Shown: positions 20,619 to 32,976, counted from the stretch's first letter. The stretch: 64,000 nucleotides of DNA from Malus domestica (GCF_042453785.1 NC_091671.1:39884501-39948500), one strand, 5' to 3'. Program-made: numbers and translations. Notes: generated from the sequence alone by a model not told the origin.

Positions 20619-20777
20619 ATGTCTTCTTCCTCATCCTCTCTGTTTTCTAACCTGAAATACTTCGTGTCACAAACTATGAACATCACCGGCATTAGTTTGA
20701 AGGAAGAACAAAAAGAACCTGCAGAAACTTATGAGCATAACTACGTGAGCAGCCATGTGCGTATACGCATTGCATAA
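20619..20777 (+). CDS. Short unidentified ORF inside the LTR element, 52 aa
   Basis: The frame begins MSSSSSSLFSNLKYFVSQTM and continues NITGISLKEEQKEPAETYEH before a TAA. The Ser-rich start and charged middle look like a genuine protein N-terminus, so it may be a third captured first exon. I cannot identify it. There is no evidence that it is translated. Confidence 0.35.
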   Translation: MSSSSSSLFSNLKYFVSQTMNITGISLKEEQKEPAETYEHNYVSSHVRIRIA

Positions 20778-21226
20778 TAGTTTGCTGCATATTTCTTACA
20801 AGAACCTTGATTCGCTCACCACCAGCGTGCTCCGAACTCACCAACTCCAGGAGCACCATGTTTTCCAATGCAGCAGTTGGCTGCTTCGACGTAGAGATGT
20901 CCCACTCCACCTGTCCCAGGCTTTCCACCACATGCCATGTACAAAGTTGAACCTGCAGGCATTGCTGCCCCCACTTCTCCACTGCTTTTGTCGGCAAAAG
21001 CAGAAAGGGAAACAGAGAACTTGAGTGCCATCTGCACTCTGCAAAGTAAAAGCAAAAATAAGATGCGGTGGAATGAGGAAAGCAAAAGAGAGGCACATGG
21101 GGATAAAGAGAAAGCAAAATGGAGGCACATGGAGACACTGCAAAAGCAATGAATAAACACCCCACCATAATGATGTAATTTATTTTCCTTATCTTTCGGA
21201 AACATCTGTATAAACCCCATCAGAGG
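20778..21226. other. Interior of the LTR element, possible fourth captured scrap on the minus strand
   Basis: A minus frame reads MALKFSVSLSAFADKSSGEV followed by a Gly-rich run (CGGKPGTGGVGHLYVEAANC). It has no recognised domain and the frame degenerates at both ends. I treat it as unassigned. Confidence 0.25.

Positions 21227-21258
<32 letters not shown>
21227..21258. repeat. (AAT)n microsatellite
   Basis: There are ten uninterrupted AAT-type trinucleotides inside the LTR element. Confidence 0.9.
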
Positions 21259-21260
<2 letters not shown>

Positions 21261-21335
21261 TAAAAAAAAGGGCAAAGCCCAAAATAAATAGGCTGGCATG
21301 TTGTGGAAGGCGAAAGCCCATAAGCCCAAAATAGC

Positions 21336-21745
21336 ACAAACCAGGTGATCAAAAGTACGCCCAGTACTTCCAAAATTATTCGGCAACCCGCCGCTATTAT
21401 CACCAACCAGGTAACCAAAAGTACGCCCAGTACTCCAAAATTATTCGGCAACCTGCCGCTATTACCACCAACTAGGTGATCAAAAGTACGCCCAGTACTC
21501 CAAAATTATTTGGCAACTTGCCGCTATTACCACCAACCAAGTGATGAAATGTACAACCCGTACTCTAATATCATTTGACAACTAGCCATTCATGCCACCA
21601 ACCAGGTGATGAAATATAACCCGTACTCTAATATCATTTGGTAACTAGCCATTCATGCCACCAACTAGGTGATGAAATGTACAACTCGTACTCTCATTCA
21701 TGCCACCAACTAGGTGATCAAAAGTACGCCCAGTACTCCAAATTA
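21336..21745. repeat. About seven units of a ~67-bp tandem repeat
   Basis: Each unit contains CCACCAACCAGGTGATCAAA, AGTACGCCCAGTACTCC, and AAATTATTCGGCAACCTGCC or a diverged TATCATTTGACAACTAGCC form. The middle units form a second subtype with GAAATGTACAACCCGTACTC. Spacer-like variable DNA is absent, so it is not a CRISPR array. Confidence 0.85.
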
Positions 21746-21749
21746 TACA

Positions 21750-22025
21750 TGAGCATTACTCATGTCATACATACATAAACATTCATGAACATCACTCATG
21801 ACAATCATACATAAACATTCATGACCATCATTCATGTCAACATTCATGAGCATATCATGATAACATTCATGAGCATCACTCATGTCAATCAGCTTCAAAA
21901 GCTTCATTTACAGAGCTTTAGCTTCAAAAACTTCATTTACAAAAGCTCTAGCTTTAAAAGCTTCATTTACAGAGCTCCAGCTTCAAAGCTTCACTTGCAA
22001 AACTTCAACTACAAAGCTTCAGTGC
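21750..22025. repeat. Short-unit repeats (CATTCATGAGCATCACTCATG and AGCTTCAAAA)
   Basis: Two simple tandem families follow one another: a ~30-bp unit with ACATAAACATTCATGA, then a ~35-bp unit with AAAGCTTCATTTACAGAGCT. They supply several short false ORFs. Confidence 0.8.
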
Positions 22026-22057
22026 AGGGTATACAAATACCGCCTCCGAACAACTGC

Positions 22058-22975
22058 CACTTCGGCCCATACATGGATTCAATTTGAAGTCTCCAGCCAA
22101 CAAACTCTATTGACTGAAGACTTGGGAGACTACATTATGTACCATATATTGGGCCTCAACTAGGCCTCATGAAAATACTTGGAGGACTTAGCTCATTATC
22201 TATGTACTGAGGAGTGAGCCCTTATTCTATAAAATAGACTCTCTCACTTTCATTAGAGAGCACTCATGAAAAATACTTGGGGGACTTAACCCATTATCTA
22301 TGTATTGAGGAGCGAGCCATTATTCTATAAAAATGACTCCCTCACTTTCATTAGAGAGCACTCATGAAAAATACTTGGGGGACTTAGCCCATCACTTATG
22401 TATTGAGGAGTGAGCCCTTATTTTATAAAAGGGACTCCCTCACCTTCGTTAGAGAGCATTGCCGCCAGCTGAGCAACTGTCTCGCCACGAGCATCACTCA
22501 TAACCCATTATTCATGTACTGAGGAGCGAGCCCTTATTTTATAAAAGGGACTTCCTCACCTTCGTTAGAGAGCATCGCCGCCAGCTGAGCAACCGCCTCG
22601 CCGCGAGCATCACTCATAAGCCATCATTTATGTATTAAGGAACGAGCCCTTATTCTATAAATAGGACTCCCTTACCATCATTAAAGAGCATCAACTATAG
22701 CCCATCATTCATGTATTGAGAAGTAAGCCCTTATTCTATAAAAGAGACTCCCTCACCTTCAAACGCCACAAAGCTGAGCCAACCAAGGCAACATAAGCCA
22801 CGAGCCAAGCAGCCTCGCAGTGTGTGCTACTTCTAGTTGAGCATCATCTCAGATTGAGCACTGCTTCATATCGAGCATCAGTTCAAGACAACATCTAGTT
22901 ACTTCGGCCCACAAATGGACTGAATTTCAAGTCTCCAGCCAAAAGACTCTCTTGACTGAAGACTTGGGGGACTAC
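22058..22975 (+). repeat. Tandem array of LTR-like promoter units before the 3' LTR
   Basis: A 75-bp block (ACTTCGGCCCA ... CAAGTCTCCAGCCAA ... TTGACTGAAGACTTGGG) occurs at about 22058 and again at 22900, just before the 3' LTR. After the first block comes an LTR-start-like GTACCATATATTGGGCCTC. Then six units follow with GGGGGACTTAGCCCAT, GAGGAGTGAGCCCTTATT, a TATA-like TCTATAAAA or TTTATAAAA, and CTCCCTCACCTTC. TATA-like motifs begin near 22226, 22325, 22421, 22538, 22655 and 22736. The same order of motifs occurs in both LTRs, so the array looks derived from LTR U3/promoter sequence. Confidence 0.8.
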
Positions 22976-23332
22976 TGTTTATACCATATTTAGGGCCTCG
23001 TATTTAGATCTTGTACAAATACTCGGGGACTTAAATGTAATTATGTGATAAAGAAAGGGCAAATATGTAATAAGTGAGGAGTTCTTATTCTATAAAAGGA
23101 CCCTTCACCCTCACAATTAGGGGAGGCCAATTCTGGAGCCTTCTCACCCCTCTCACATCCCCTCTCATATTCAGATGTTCTCTCCCTCACCTCTCAGATA
23201 AATACATAATCAGTGTGGACATAGCCCAAACCTTGAGGTGAACCACGATACATCTTGTGTTATTTACATTACTTGCAGATTCACGGTCAGATTTATGTTG
23301 TTCCAAGACCCCTCCGGTTTTGTGCATCAACA
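22976..23332 (+). repeat. 3' LTR of the gene-carrying element
   Basis: It has the same ends and TATA box (TCTATAAAAG, about 23090) as the 5' LTR, and near-identical sequence. It is preceded by the purine-rich tract ACTTGGGGGACTAC. Confidence 0.9.
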
Positions 23333-23337
23333 TAATC

Positions 23338-23948
23338 TATAATAAATAACCATCGTTACAAATTCAACCACCATTGTTGACTTATATAAAACATATTTCA
23401 TAACGATATTTTTCGTGTACGTTTTAACCAATTAACAAACTTGTATAATATATTGTACAACATTCTTGCTATCACACTACTACAAGAATCACCTATACTT
23501 TACAATTTAGCATACAAGTTTTATTTGGTGAATTATTTATTTGTAACAAATTAATAATCTCTTGTATTTATGTTAGAACATATCACCTATAGAAACTACA
23601 TTTTTGGTGAATTATTTATTTCTCAAAGGGCCAAAAAATGAAGAAGCAACCACGCGCATTCTTGCGTCTCAAACTATAAATTCTCAGTCTTTCACGACAG
23701 AGCCATTACATAAAAAAGAGGAAATATAGGGGCCAAAACGAAAATAAAAGGAAATATGCAAACGGTGTATGCTGGTTAGATCCTGGTTCTTTCCTAATTC
23801 TACGTGGACACATAAATTACATAAATTAATATTATTGCCAGAAAAATATGATTAATTAATTAATTTTTGCTTCGAGCGAAAGAAAATAAAAATAATTAGA
23901 AAAAGAAAAATCAGAAATTAAGAAACCGGCTGCTGTAAACACCAAAAC

Positions 23949-23999
<51 letters not shown>

Positions 24000-24276
24000 T
24001 CCTGCTGAATCAAATTTTCAGCTCAAAAGAATTTACACGCAGAAACTGTTGGCGAAATCGGAGCTTTTAGAAACCCAATTGGGTTTGTTTAATTTTAAAA
24101 ATTCGTTTTTTAATTTGGGAAATTTTGGAAGATTTGAATTTTGGGATTTAGGGTTATTGATTTTTGAGGGTGTTTGTGTGATCGGGTGGGAATTTGATTG
24201 ATGGGGATTTGGGGTTTTGTTGAATGGGTCGTGGTTTGATTAGTAGTTGAAGAATTTGAGAGAGAGAGATTTGTGG
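23338..24276 (+). promoter_or_regulatory. Upstream region and 5' UTR of the CW zinc finger gene
   Basis: Nothing coding is seen. The sequence is AT-rich to about 23930, then has a long GA tract, and then a T/G-rich leader typical of a plant 5' UTR. An in-frame TTG-initiated extension from 24247 exists, but the first in-frame ATG at 24277 is the better start. Confidence 0.5.
23951..23999. repeat. (GA)n microsatellite in the promoter/5' UTR
   Basis: There are about 24 GA dinucleotides with one interruption, about 280 bp upstream of the CW-gene start codon. GA tracts in this position are common in plants and can bind BPC/GAGA factors; that role is inference here. Confidence 0.9.
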
Positions 24277-27200
24277 ATGATTTCTGTAGGGACTAGGGAT
24301 GCAAGGAAGGGGATGGAATTAGGGTTTGCTGGTAGGATAGAGATGGAGGATACTGAGCTTGAAGAAGGCGAAGCTTGCTCTTCCCACATCAATGAATACG
24401 ATTCCAACATCGATGTCGATGTTGCTCTCTCTTACATCGTAAGCATATAGAAACACATATATGTATTTATACATGTAGATTTGGATATACATGTGTTTAT
24501 GCTGCTTAAAAGTTTGATCCTTACATGAATATCGGTTTTGAATTGCTCGATTTTTTTTTGGGTTGACTTGTATGGTGGGTAGATCCAAGCTAATGGAGTT
24601 TGATTGAAATTGAATTTTACTTTGATTATGTTAAGAATTTAAGGGCACTTAATGGAACGTGAACTTTTTATTGAATTAAATTTGAGTAGAAATCTCTTAC
24701 TTGAGCTTAAGAAGCTTAAAGACTTGATATTTGCTTTCAGGGAGCGGAGCTGTAGTTTAGGACTTTGTTACTTAGCTTATGATTGTTGTAATGTACTTAC
24801 AGTGTTAACATATCTTATTCATCCACTTTGTAATGTAAGGATGTATCCGTCTTTGACTTATGGTCTGGCATGAAAATGCTGTTTTGAGGGGTTGAATCAT
24901 GCGAGTAATTGGTTTTCGCGCTGAACTTACTGGTTATTATAACGGTTTAACGTGCCATATAATGTGCCTTGAAAACGATTCAGTTTTGGAATCCATAATG
25001 ACTTACTGTGTAGTTATGAGTTATGTGGGATTGTAAAATCTGAATGTTAGAATCAAGTTTTGTAGAATTTATCTACGTTAGCTTCAAATGCGATGGGTGA
25101 CCTTTTGGAATTTGAAACTGGGGTTTTGAGATTCTGATACTTGTTTAAGTGTTGTTGTAAGGTCATGAAGTGTGATTGCTTTAGGTAGTTAATATTTGGT
25201 AGCTCGACAATGTAAAATCTTAAATCATAAAGATGCCTAATCTTACGAAAAGCGTTATTGAAGTATAACTGTCTTGTTTACTTTGCGTCTCTTTAGACAA
25301 GCTTTGCATTTTAATGACACATACTGCTCTCTCTGGTATTAGGATGATAAAATTCAGGATGTTTTGGGACACTTCCAGAAAGAATTTGAAGGTGGAGTTT
25401 CTGCGGAGAATTTGGGTAAGTCAATAGAAGGGAATTACATTATCTCTTGTGCTTGAGAGATTCATTAATTTTAAGTTCTCTTTAAGTAACGAGTTGGCAA
25501 TCAATACATTGCAACAGGGGCAAAGTGGGGTGGGTATGGCTCATTTTTACCTTCTTATCAGCGGTCTCCAGTGTCGTCTCATCCAAAGACTCCGCAAAAA
25601 GTTCAGAACTGCAGCTTACTCAAATCTCCCAACAATTTGAAACTTGAGGTATCAACTCTCAGTATGTCATTTCCTACTTATATCTAGTTCTGTAGACAAA
25701 CCTTTGTCTCGTAGTGGTTTATTTGACAATTATCAGTGTACTTGAGCATCCCTCATTATTTTTCTACACAGGCTGGTCAACGTAACAATGCAGTTTGTTA
25801 TAATACACCTCAGTCAGTGGGAGTTGGACCTGCTTCTACGGGTTCCACCTCGCTTGTTGCACCAAAGGCACCTTCAGCAAATGATCCAGTCAAACAAGAA
25901 GGAAGTGTGTCATTAATTCAAGCTGACCAGTACGCTCCTCGGCATGAATCTGCAAACAAGAAAGATATTAATTCATTGGACCAGAAAACACTGAAGGTGC
26001 GACTTAAAGTGGGATCGGATAACTTGTCGACACGAAAAAATGCTATCTACAGTGGGCTTGGTCTTGATGCCACATCATCTTCCTCAGTAGATGATAGCCC
26101 TTCAGAGAGTGAAGGGATATCTCATGAGCCTCAAGATGCCCCATTTGAATCTCCCACCTGTATTCTTCAGGTGAATCATCTCCCTGTAATATTCAGATGT
26201 TTTCTGTTTCTGAAATAGTGTGCTTAATCTAAAACATTTCTTTTGGTGGTGCTCTGGAGCAGATTATGACATCCTTTCCCGTGCATGAGGATATGATGTC
26301 ACCTCTTCATGACGACCTCATTTACTTAATTGAAAAGGAAAAGCTCCTAAAAGAGGGTAGAGTGAATGGAAATCATACCATGGAGGGAGGTGGGAAAGTG
26401 TCAGGATCGAGGAAAACAAAATTGGTCGAAAGAAATGATTTGTCAGCTGAATCAAAGAGTGGGAAAAATAAGGATGGAACTGGGCTTCTGTCAAAGAAGG
26501 AACATGACATTGACATGTTTGCTTGTGAGGAGCTTGTTTCTAAAACCTTGAAGCTCCCACTTCTATCTAGTTCATTTTCTACTGTCAACGATGTGATAAA
26601 GAGCAAAGAAATGGATAAGAAAACTTTAGTGAGGGATAAGGTCTTCCCTGGTCAAGCAGAAGATGAACCAATGGAGCCAATTTCCACCCAAGAGGATGGC
26701 TGGGTTGAAAAGCGAAAAGCCAATTTGGCTGGAAAGGTTCAGGAAGATAGAAAAGTGAATGTGAGTGAGGACGTTTTGGTTCACCCAAAGAAAGAGGGCC
26801 ATTGCAGGGTAGAGAAAACTTATGAATTGGTAAAAGGTGACTTAAATGTTTCCAAAGGGAGGAAATCTCTAAATACTGAAGTCATGGACCATTCAAAGCA
26901 GAAAGTCAATCAGAAGGCTACATCACATGAGGTAGATGATACAAGACTAATTTCTGGGAAGGAGTATCCAGTACCTGGGGAGAAAAACAAACCGAAGGAA
27001 AGTCACAGGACCACGGTTGCTGAGTTTCCAAAAGAAAGCTCAAGGGTTGGTTCTTCTTCAGCGCCCAAAATGAAGGGCACTCATGCAAATAGTTCTAATA
27101 TTGATCAAAGCAGGGATACATATAGAGATTTGTTTGGGGATATAGATGAAAAGAACCAAATGAATTTATCTGAACTGCCAGTTGAAGATAAGCTTAAGGA

Positions 27201-30200
27201 CTCTGATGCTGTTGCAAAAAGCACATCTGCAGTTAACAGTGCATCAAGGGAGAGACAAAGTGGCAATAAATTTGAAAAACCATCAATTACAGACTCATAT
27301 CCTATGACGGCTTCAAATATAGCCCCACACTCTGGAAATGGGCCTGTGTCTGCTGTGCCTCCTGCTACGGGGGCTCCTGCACCGATAGCAGATAATTGGG
27401 TGTGTTGTGACAAGTGTCTGAAATGGCGGCTTCTTCCATATGGCACAAACCTGGAGAGCCTACCTGAGAAGTGGCTGTGTAGCATGCTTAATTGGCTGTA
27501 AGTTCCTTTGTCGTAGGCATTTTCTAACCTATCTATCACTACGTTCATTACGGTACATTGTATATCGCTGTATCTACAAAACCTGTAGTGGTATACTGAT
27601 GTATGCCATTTTATAATTTGTGACTGTTCATTCCAATCTCTCTTGCTTTCTATCTCTCTAAAGCTCATCTCTTGATTCAAATGTAGGCCTGGAATGAATC
27701 GGTGTAATGTAAACGAGGAGGAAACAACAGAAAAGACGAAAGCTCTCATTGCACAGTACCAAGTTCCTGCCCCTGAGAGTCAAAATAATCTGCCCAGAAA
27801 TCCTGGTTTACTGGAAGGAGTGGCATTGCCTAAGCCTCGAAACCCTGACCAAAACCTTGAAAATTTTGGTTTGCCTGCCATGCCTAGTGGTGGAAAGAAA
27901 AAAATTGGAGCAAAAGAATTGCCAAATGCAACTAATAAAGATGGTTCCATTCAGTTTCCAAACTCTATGAAGAAAACCATGCAGGCATCGGTGAAGAGTA
28001 GAAGCTTGAATGATGTGAATCAGTCTCCACTGCCAAGTGAACCTGATTTGCAGCAGCTAAGCAAATCCAGTGACATGGCAGTGGAGAAACGAAAACACAA
28101 GTACAGGGAGAAGCATAGAGATTTAGAGCGCTCTACTGGGGGAGGTACTGTATGAAACAGCATTTTTTTTTGTGCTTTTAAAACTTCCTTAACTAATGTG
28201 AATGCTATGTACGTACTAATACAGCATGTCAAACAGGTGACATCAAGAATTTAAAGATAAAGAATAGAAGAGACTCTGATCCAGATTCTTCTAGAGCTTC
28301 CAAGAAAATCAAGACTGAAGTTAAACATATCAATGATGAAGAATGGGCATCAGACTACAGTGGGGCAGTTGGGGAGGTAGGTATTAGCTCAAGTGGTGGT
28401 TTTCTGACTGCTGCTGCAGGGAAAGATCAAATCAAGAACAGGTCACACGCTGCTTCTATTACAAAAGCAAAAGATGAAGCTTTCTTAAATAGTCGATCCT
28501 TAGATGTGGGAAACATTGATTCTAAAGGTAGATCAAAAAAGAGAAAACTGAAGGAATCCTCCGATTCTCAAATTCACATGGGTTCCATTCCAGCTACAGG
28601 GCATTATGTTGAGGATCATTCAATCGCCGTGAAGGAGGAGTTTAGTGAGAACTACCGCAGGAAAGAAAAGAAGGCAAGGACTTCTAAATCCGAGGGGAAA
28701 GAGTCTAGTGCAAGCAAAGGAAGTGGTAGAACAGACAAAAAAATCAGCCATACAAAGAACCAACAACATAGAAAAGATATCAGTAGCAGCTTAACTCACC
28801 GGAGTAGGAATGATGTGGATTCCTTGAAAAAAGATTTGGGATCTGTACAGGTTCCTATGGCTGCAACTTCAAGCTCCTCCAAAATCTCTGGCTCCCAGAA
28901 AACGAAATCCAGCTTTCAGGAAGTTAAAGGTTCACCTGTAGAATCTGTCTCATCTTCACCTATGAGAATATTGAATCCTGATAAGCTTACATCAGTACGC
29001 AGGGACCTCATGGGAAAGGATGAATCACAAAATGCTGGTCATTTTGCCATAGGTAGCCCAAGAAGGTGCTCAGATGGCGAAGATGATGGTGGGAGTGATC
29101 GATCTGCAACAGCGAGGAAGGACAAAGTCTCCACTGTGGCTTATCATGGGGCCCGTGAGTCTTCTGTGCTTGATTTCCAGGACAGAGAGAATGGAAAGCA
29201 TTATCACTCTAATGGGTCGCACCCAAGAAAGTCAGGGAAGGGATACTCTTCTTCACTGTCAAAGGACAAGAAAAGGAGCTTTGAATCTGATTTGGACATT
29301 GGTGAGGCCAAGAATTCTAATGTTCTCAGTGAACAGAAAGATCATTCACCCTCTCATGGAATAAAACCCGAGGATGGTAAAAACAAGTTGCAGGAGAAAT
29401 TTGGGTCTAAATCTGGTGAAACTGAGAACAAATATGTCAGCAAGAAAGATGTTACCGGAAAATCTTCCATTGAGAGCAGTAAAAGGGAAGGTCAGTCGAA
29501 TTTTGGGGGGCATGATGGCCCAGATGTTAAGCCAGAAACCATTTGCAAAAAAGATGCAATTTCTACTCCCAAGCAGAATTCACTGCAAGATTGTGATGGT
29601 GAAAAGTCATCAAAGATTCCTTCTGAAAAAACTGAACGAGTGGATGCAGGCTCAGTTAGGGGGAAGTCACTACCCTTGCCACCCTCTGGTGGATTTCAAA
29701 ATGAGATTACGGGTCGTTGTCCCCGACCAGCTGTGGGTTCTCAAAAGGGTAATGGAGCAGATAGCTCACAAGTTGATGCCTCTGAAGGTAATGATGCTCT
29801 GAAGCAAATGCAAACCAGAAGGGTTGATAATCAGAATGGAGCTAAGCATATCAGTTCAAGGCATCTTGCACAGAATGGGCACAGGGCCAGGGATATTGAT
29901 GCCCCTAGTCCAGTTAGAAGGGACTCCGGCAGCCAGGCTGGTACTAATGCTCTGAAAGAAGCTAAAGATCTAAAACATCTTGCTGATCGCGTCAAGGTTT
30001 TAACCATCATATTTTCATGATTAGATGTTGCTGTTCTCCTTTCTGTAATAATCATTTGTAATACTAATCCTTGCAGAACGCCGGGTCTTCCGAAAGTACG
30101 GGGCTTTACTTCCAAGCGGCTGTCAAATTTATTCATGCTGCATCTTTGTTGGAGAACACTGATAGTGCCAAGCATATTGACATGACTCAGTGCATGCAAA

Positions 30201-31638
30201 TGTATAGTAGCACCGCGAAACTATGCGAGTAAGTCAAATTTGAGCCGTATTAATACTTCTTTTCTCGTGGCACATGCACTGGTTTTGGGTCTTAGTGATC
30301 ATATCGACTTGTGCAACCTTGCTGTGAGTCCTGCTCTACCCTTTGTGGAACCCTGCATGTGCATTGGGACCCATAATATGGTTGTCTGCAATTTTAGGTG
30401 GTACTTTCAACTATATTTTTGTGGTTTTTACCATCGTGTATTTGGACTTGCATCGAAAGCCCTTTTGGATTGGTTGGGAGGGGTGACAGAGAAAGTGTAC
30501 TTTTGGGGTACACATAGCATTAGCTCTTAAGATGTAGGGAGTGATCTTCTCATACTGTTGAAGCTGTCATCTGTCTTTTGCATGTGGGATGTGCTTTTGG
30601 GCCGTACTAGGTATTGATTGTGTCGTCTTTGGTCATTAGAATAGTTATTGTCATATACTGTAGTGGCACGTATAGTAGCCATTCCTATTGTTTTTTTAAG
30701 TATGTTCTTTGCAGGCTTTTATATTCTAATGGGTTCTGGAGCTTTCATGCCTTTTATGCTTTTCCTTGTTAATTAAAAATTATCTTATAGGTTTTGTGCA
30801 CATGAATACGAGAAAGCCAAGGATATGGCTGCTGCGGCTTTGGCCTACAAATGCATGGAAGTGGCTTATATGAGGGTGATATACTCCTCACATGCCAGTG
30901 CAAGCAGAGATCGTCTTGAGTTGCAAACAGCTTTACAATTGGTTCCTCCTGGTAAATTGACCAGCATCCTAAGTGAGCTGTTAGTTGGTTCTAGAGGAGC
31001 TGCAAGGCTCTTAATAGCCTTGTTCTGAGTTGCTGCTAATTTGATAATTGTCTTGTTGCTTTTCTATCAGGTGAATCTCCTTCTTCCTCTGCCTCTGATG
31101 TTGATAACCTAAACAACCCCTCAACGTTAGACAAGGTTGCCTTACCCAAGGGCGTTAGCTCTCCCCAAGTTGCTGGAAACCATGTTATTGCTGCCCGAAA
31201 CCGTCCCAATTTTCTCCGGATGCTCAATTTTGTAAGTTTATATAGATCCTATTCTGAAACTTCCCTCGTACTGTTGCACATTTTCATCAGAATTATTTTT
31301 CTAGATTTTTAGTACGTATAACGTGGTCAGAGAAGGGCATGAACAAGAATTGACTATCAATTTATTTAAGAATGGGTATTCTCTTTTCACAGTAGAGAAG
31401 TGTGGATGATGACCGAACATTTTGTAAATATGATTTCTTGCAGGCTCAGGATGTAAATTTTGCAATGGAAGCGTCGAGGAAATCGTGGCTTGCATTTGCA
31501 GCTGCTAATACAAACACGGGAGATGCTAAGCGTGCAGAAGGTATATCTGCCATTAAAAGGGCTCTTGACTTTCACTTCCAAGACGTAGAGGGATTACTAC
31601 GTTTGGTACGGCTCGCGATGGAGGCTATCAGCCGTTAA
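24277..31638 (+). CDS. CW-type zinc finger protein, 11 exons, 1628 aa
   Basis: Exons: 24277-24438, 25343-25415, 25518-25648, 25772-26170, 26263-27497, 27687-28144, 28237-29996, 30077-30228, 30791-30951, 31071-31231, 31444-31638. All junctions are GT-AG, keep frame and end in TAA. The N-terminus (MISVGTRDARK, ELEEGEACSS, DVLGHFQKEFEGGVSAENLG) matches the large plant CW family. The CW domain (about 633-680) has W634, W643 and zinc ligands C637, C640, C661 and C673 (CDKC, WLCSM, GMNRC). CW domains generally read histone H3 lysine-4 methylation, so a nuclear chromatin role is likely. A long Ser/Lys-rich middle is probably disordered. The conserved helical C-terminus runs from LKEAKDLKHLADRVK to HFQDVEGLLRLVRLAMEAIS. 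It is convergent with cullin-1 downstream. The exact Arabidopsis counterpart was not resolved. Confidence 0.93.
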
Positions 31639-32813
31639 AAAAGGCAAGTAGTTGTGTTATGATTCAACCCTAGCAAAAGGTCAATTGGTGAATCCTTGGG
31701 CTCATGCCTTAAGGAAGGAGGAAAACGAGTCTGGTCTTGATACTTCTGCTGAACTGCTTGGAACATCTGTTGAGCGACTGATTGTTTATCTTCATGTTTC
31801 AAATACAGCAAACTCCTAGTCATTTTATTTTATGTGGTCTCGAATCTGCTTTCTAGCACTGACAAATCATCGTCAAGTACGGCTCTAATGAAAAGATTCT
31901 GGAGCTGCTTCTGAAAGTGGATTTACTTCATCAAGAATGTGAGGGGAGATATAATAGTTGTATATAAGGACGAGAGAACGAGTTCTAAAATCAATAGGGG
32001 GTTTGTTTTGAGTTCAAAAACCAGAACTTACAGCTTTGGAGATTCTTAATTGTTCAGACTGTTAACTTATCTTGATAATTCGTTATGTTGAACTTTGTGG
32101 AGAAGACTGGCAGCTGCCACCTTGATTCAACAGTTGAGACCACACCGACGCTGTAGAAAAGGGTGGAAAAGATGGAAATCGTAGGTATGCTGTTTTTCTA
32201 ATAGATAATCTGTATTTCCCCGTCAAACCTTTCAGTTACCATTTGCACTTTTTTGTCTGAATTTGATTTTGATATGTGTTACATGTGCAGGTTGTCTTCA
32301 CTTTTGTTGTAGTTAGGATATCTTCTTTGCGTTAATAGAGACGAAATCAGATGAAAAAAAAAAAAATTACATTATCAGCGAATTATTATCACTGTTATGC
32401 ATGTTAGCTCGAACCTGCTGCGCTTGCCTGAGTTTCTTTCCTCAAAGGTTTGTTAGCTGTAACTGTTGGTGAAAGTTTGATGCTTCATTCTGAGTGCATT
32501 CATCTCTAACTCTGTCTATTTTCACTTTATCTTGCCAGTGGCGACAATGTATATATCATATACTAATCATTGAATCGGGATCATTGAAGAATCTGCGCGT
32601 GTTTCCGTCTGTAAAGAGGAGGGGATCGGTTGTATATTATTAACTCGGTCCTTCAGATCTAACAGGTAAGGTTCTAATGATTTAGCAACGTCAATATTTT
32701 TTGTCGACTTCAGATAATTAAAGATATATTTGCATACATTAGAGGAGGGCAGGATTGAGCCGAATTACTCTTCTTCTGTACCCTTCCCTTTCGTCTTTAC
32801 TCTTGATTCTCCT
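31639..32813 (+). other. 3' UTR of the CW gene and intergenic DNA
   Basis: The sequence is transcript-like at first (to roughly 32.3 kb) with no open frame. The polyadenylation site cannot be fixed by eye. No other gene is seen. Confidence 0.4.
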
Positions 32814-32822
32814 TTGATTTAA

Positions 32823-32976
32823 AGGAAAACTAATGAAAAGGGTTTGAAAACTTTGAGTTTTAATACTAAGGACAAAATAAAGGGTAAAGTGAATAGTACC
32901 AGTATTGATTTTTTAGTGTAAAAATGTGGTTTTTCATTAAAGTGAATAGTACCGGGAGCTTTTCGTTAAAGTTCCC
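32823..32976. mobile_element. MITE with 9-bp target duplication TTGATTTAA
   Basis: The element opens AGGAAAACTAATGAAAAGGG and closes with the inverted counterpart TTTTCGTTAAAGTTCCC. It contains GGACAAAATAAAGGGTAAAG and GTGAATAGTACC twice. TTGATTTAA flanks it at 32814-32822 and 32977-32985. I recognise it as a very common Rosaceae MITE. Confidence 0.85.

Larger units (their letters stand above)
18785..23332 (+). mobile_element. Complete non-autonomous LTR retrotransposon carrying host gene fragments
   Basis: Two LTRs in direct orientation (359 and 357 bp) start TGTTTATACCATATTTAGGG and end GTGCATCAACA. The first is followed at once by a TTTGGCGCCGTCTGTGG primer site, and the second is preceded by a purine-rich ACTTGGGGGACTAC tract. 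Flanks GAATC/TAATC match at 4 of 5 bases. No gag or pol domain was found in the 3.8 kb interior. The interior holds, in order: a leader ORF region, a HAD-hydrolase gene fragment with intron sequence, a TPR-protein fragment, a short unknown ORF, an (AAT)n tract, a ~67-bp tandem repeat, and an array of LTR-like promoter units. It must rely on another element for replication. Confidence 0.85.

Noticed and set aside
21336-21745. CRISPR-like regularly spaced repeat
   Set aside because: The whole unit repeats without unique spacers, inside a plant retrotransposon.
24247-24276. Upstream extension of the CW zinc finger protein
   Set aside because: It would start at TTG. The ATG at 24277 gives the conserved MISVG start.
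27105-27749. 214-codon minus ORF opposite the CW domain exons
   Set aside because: It is antisense to well-supported exons and crosses a real intron without matching any family.
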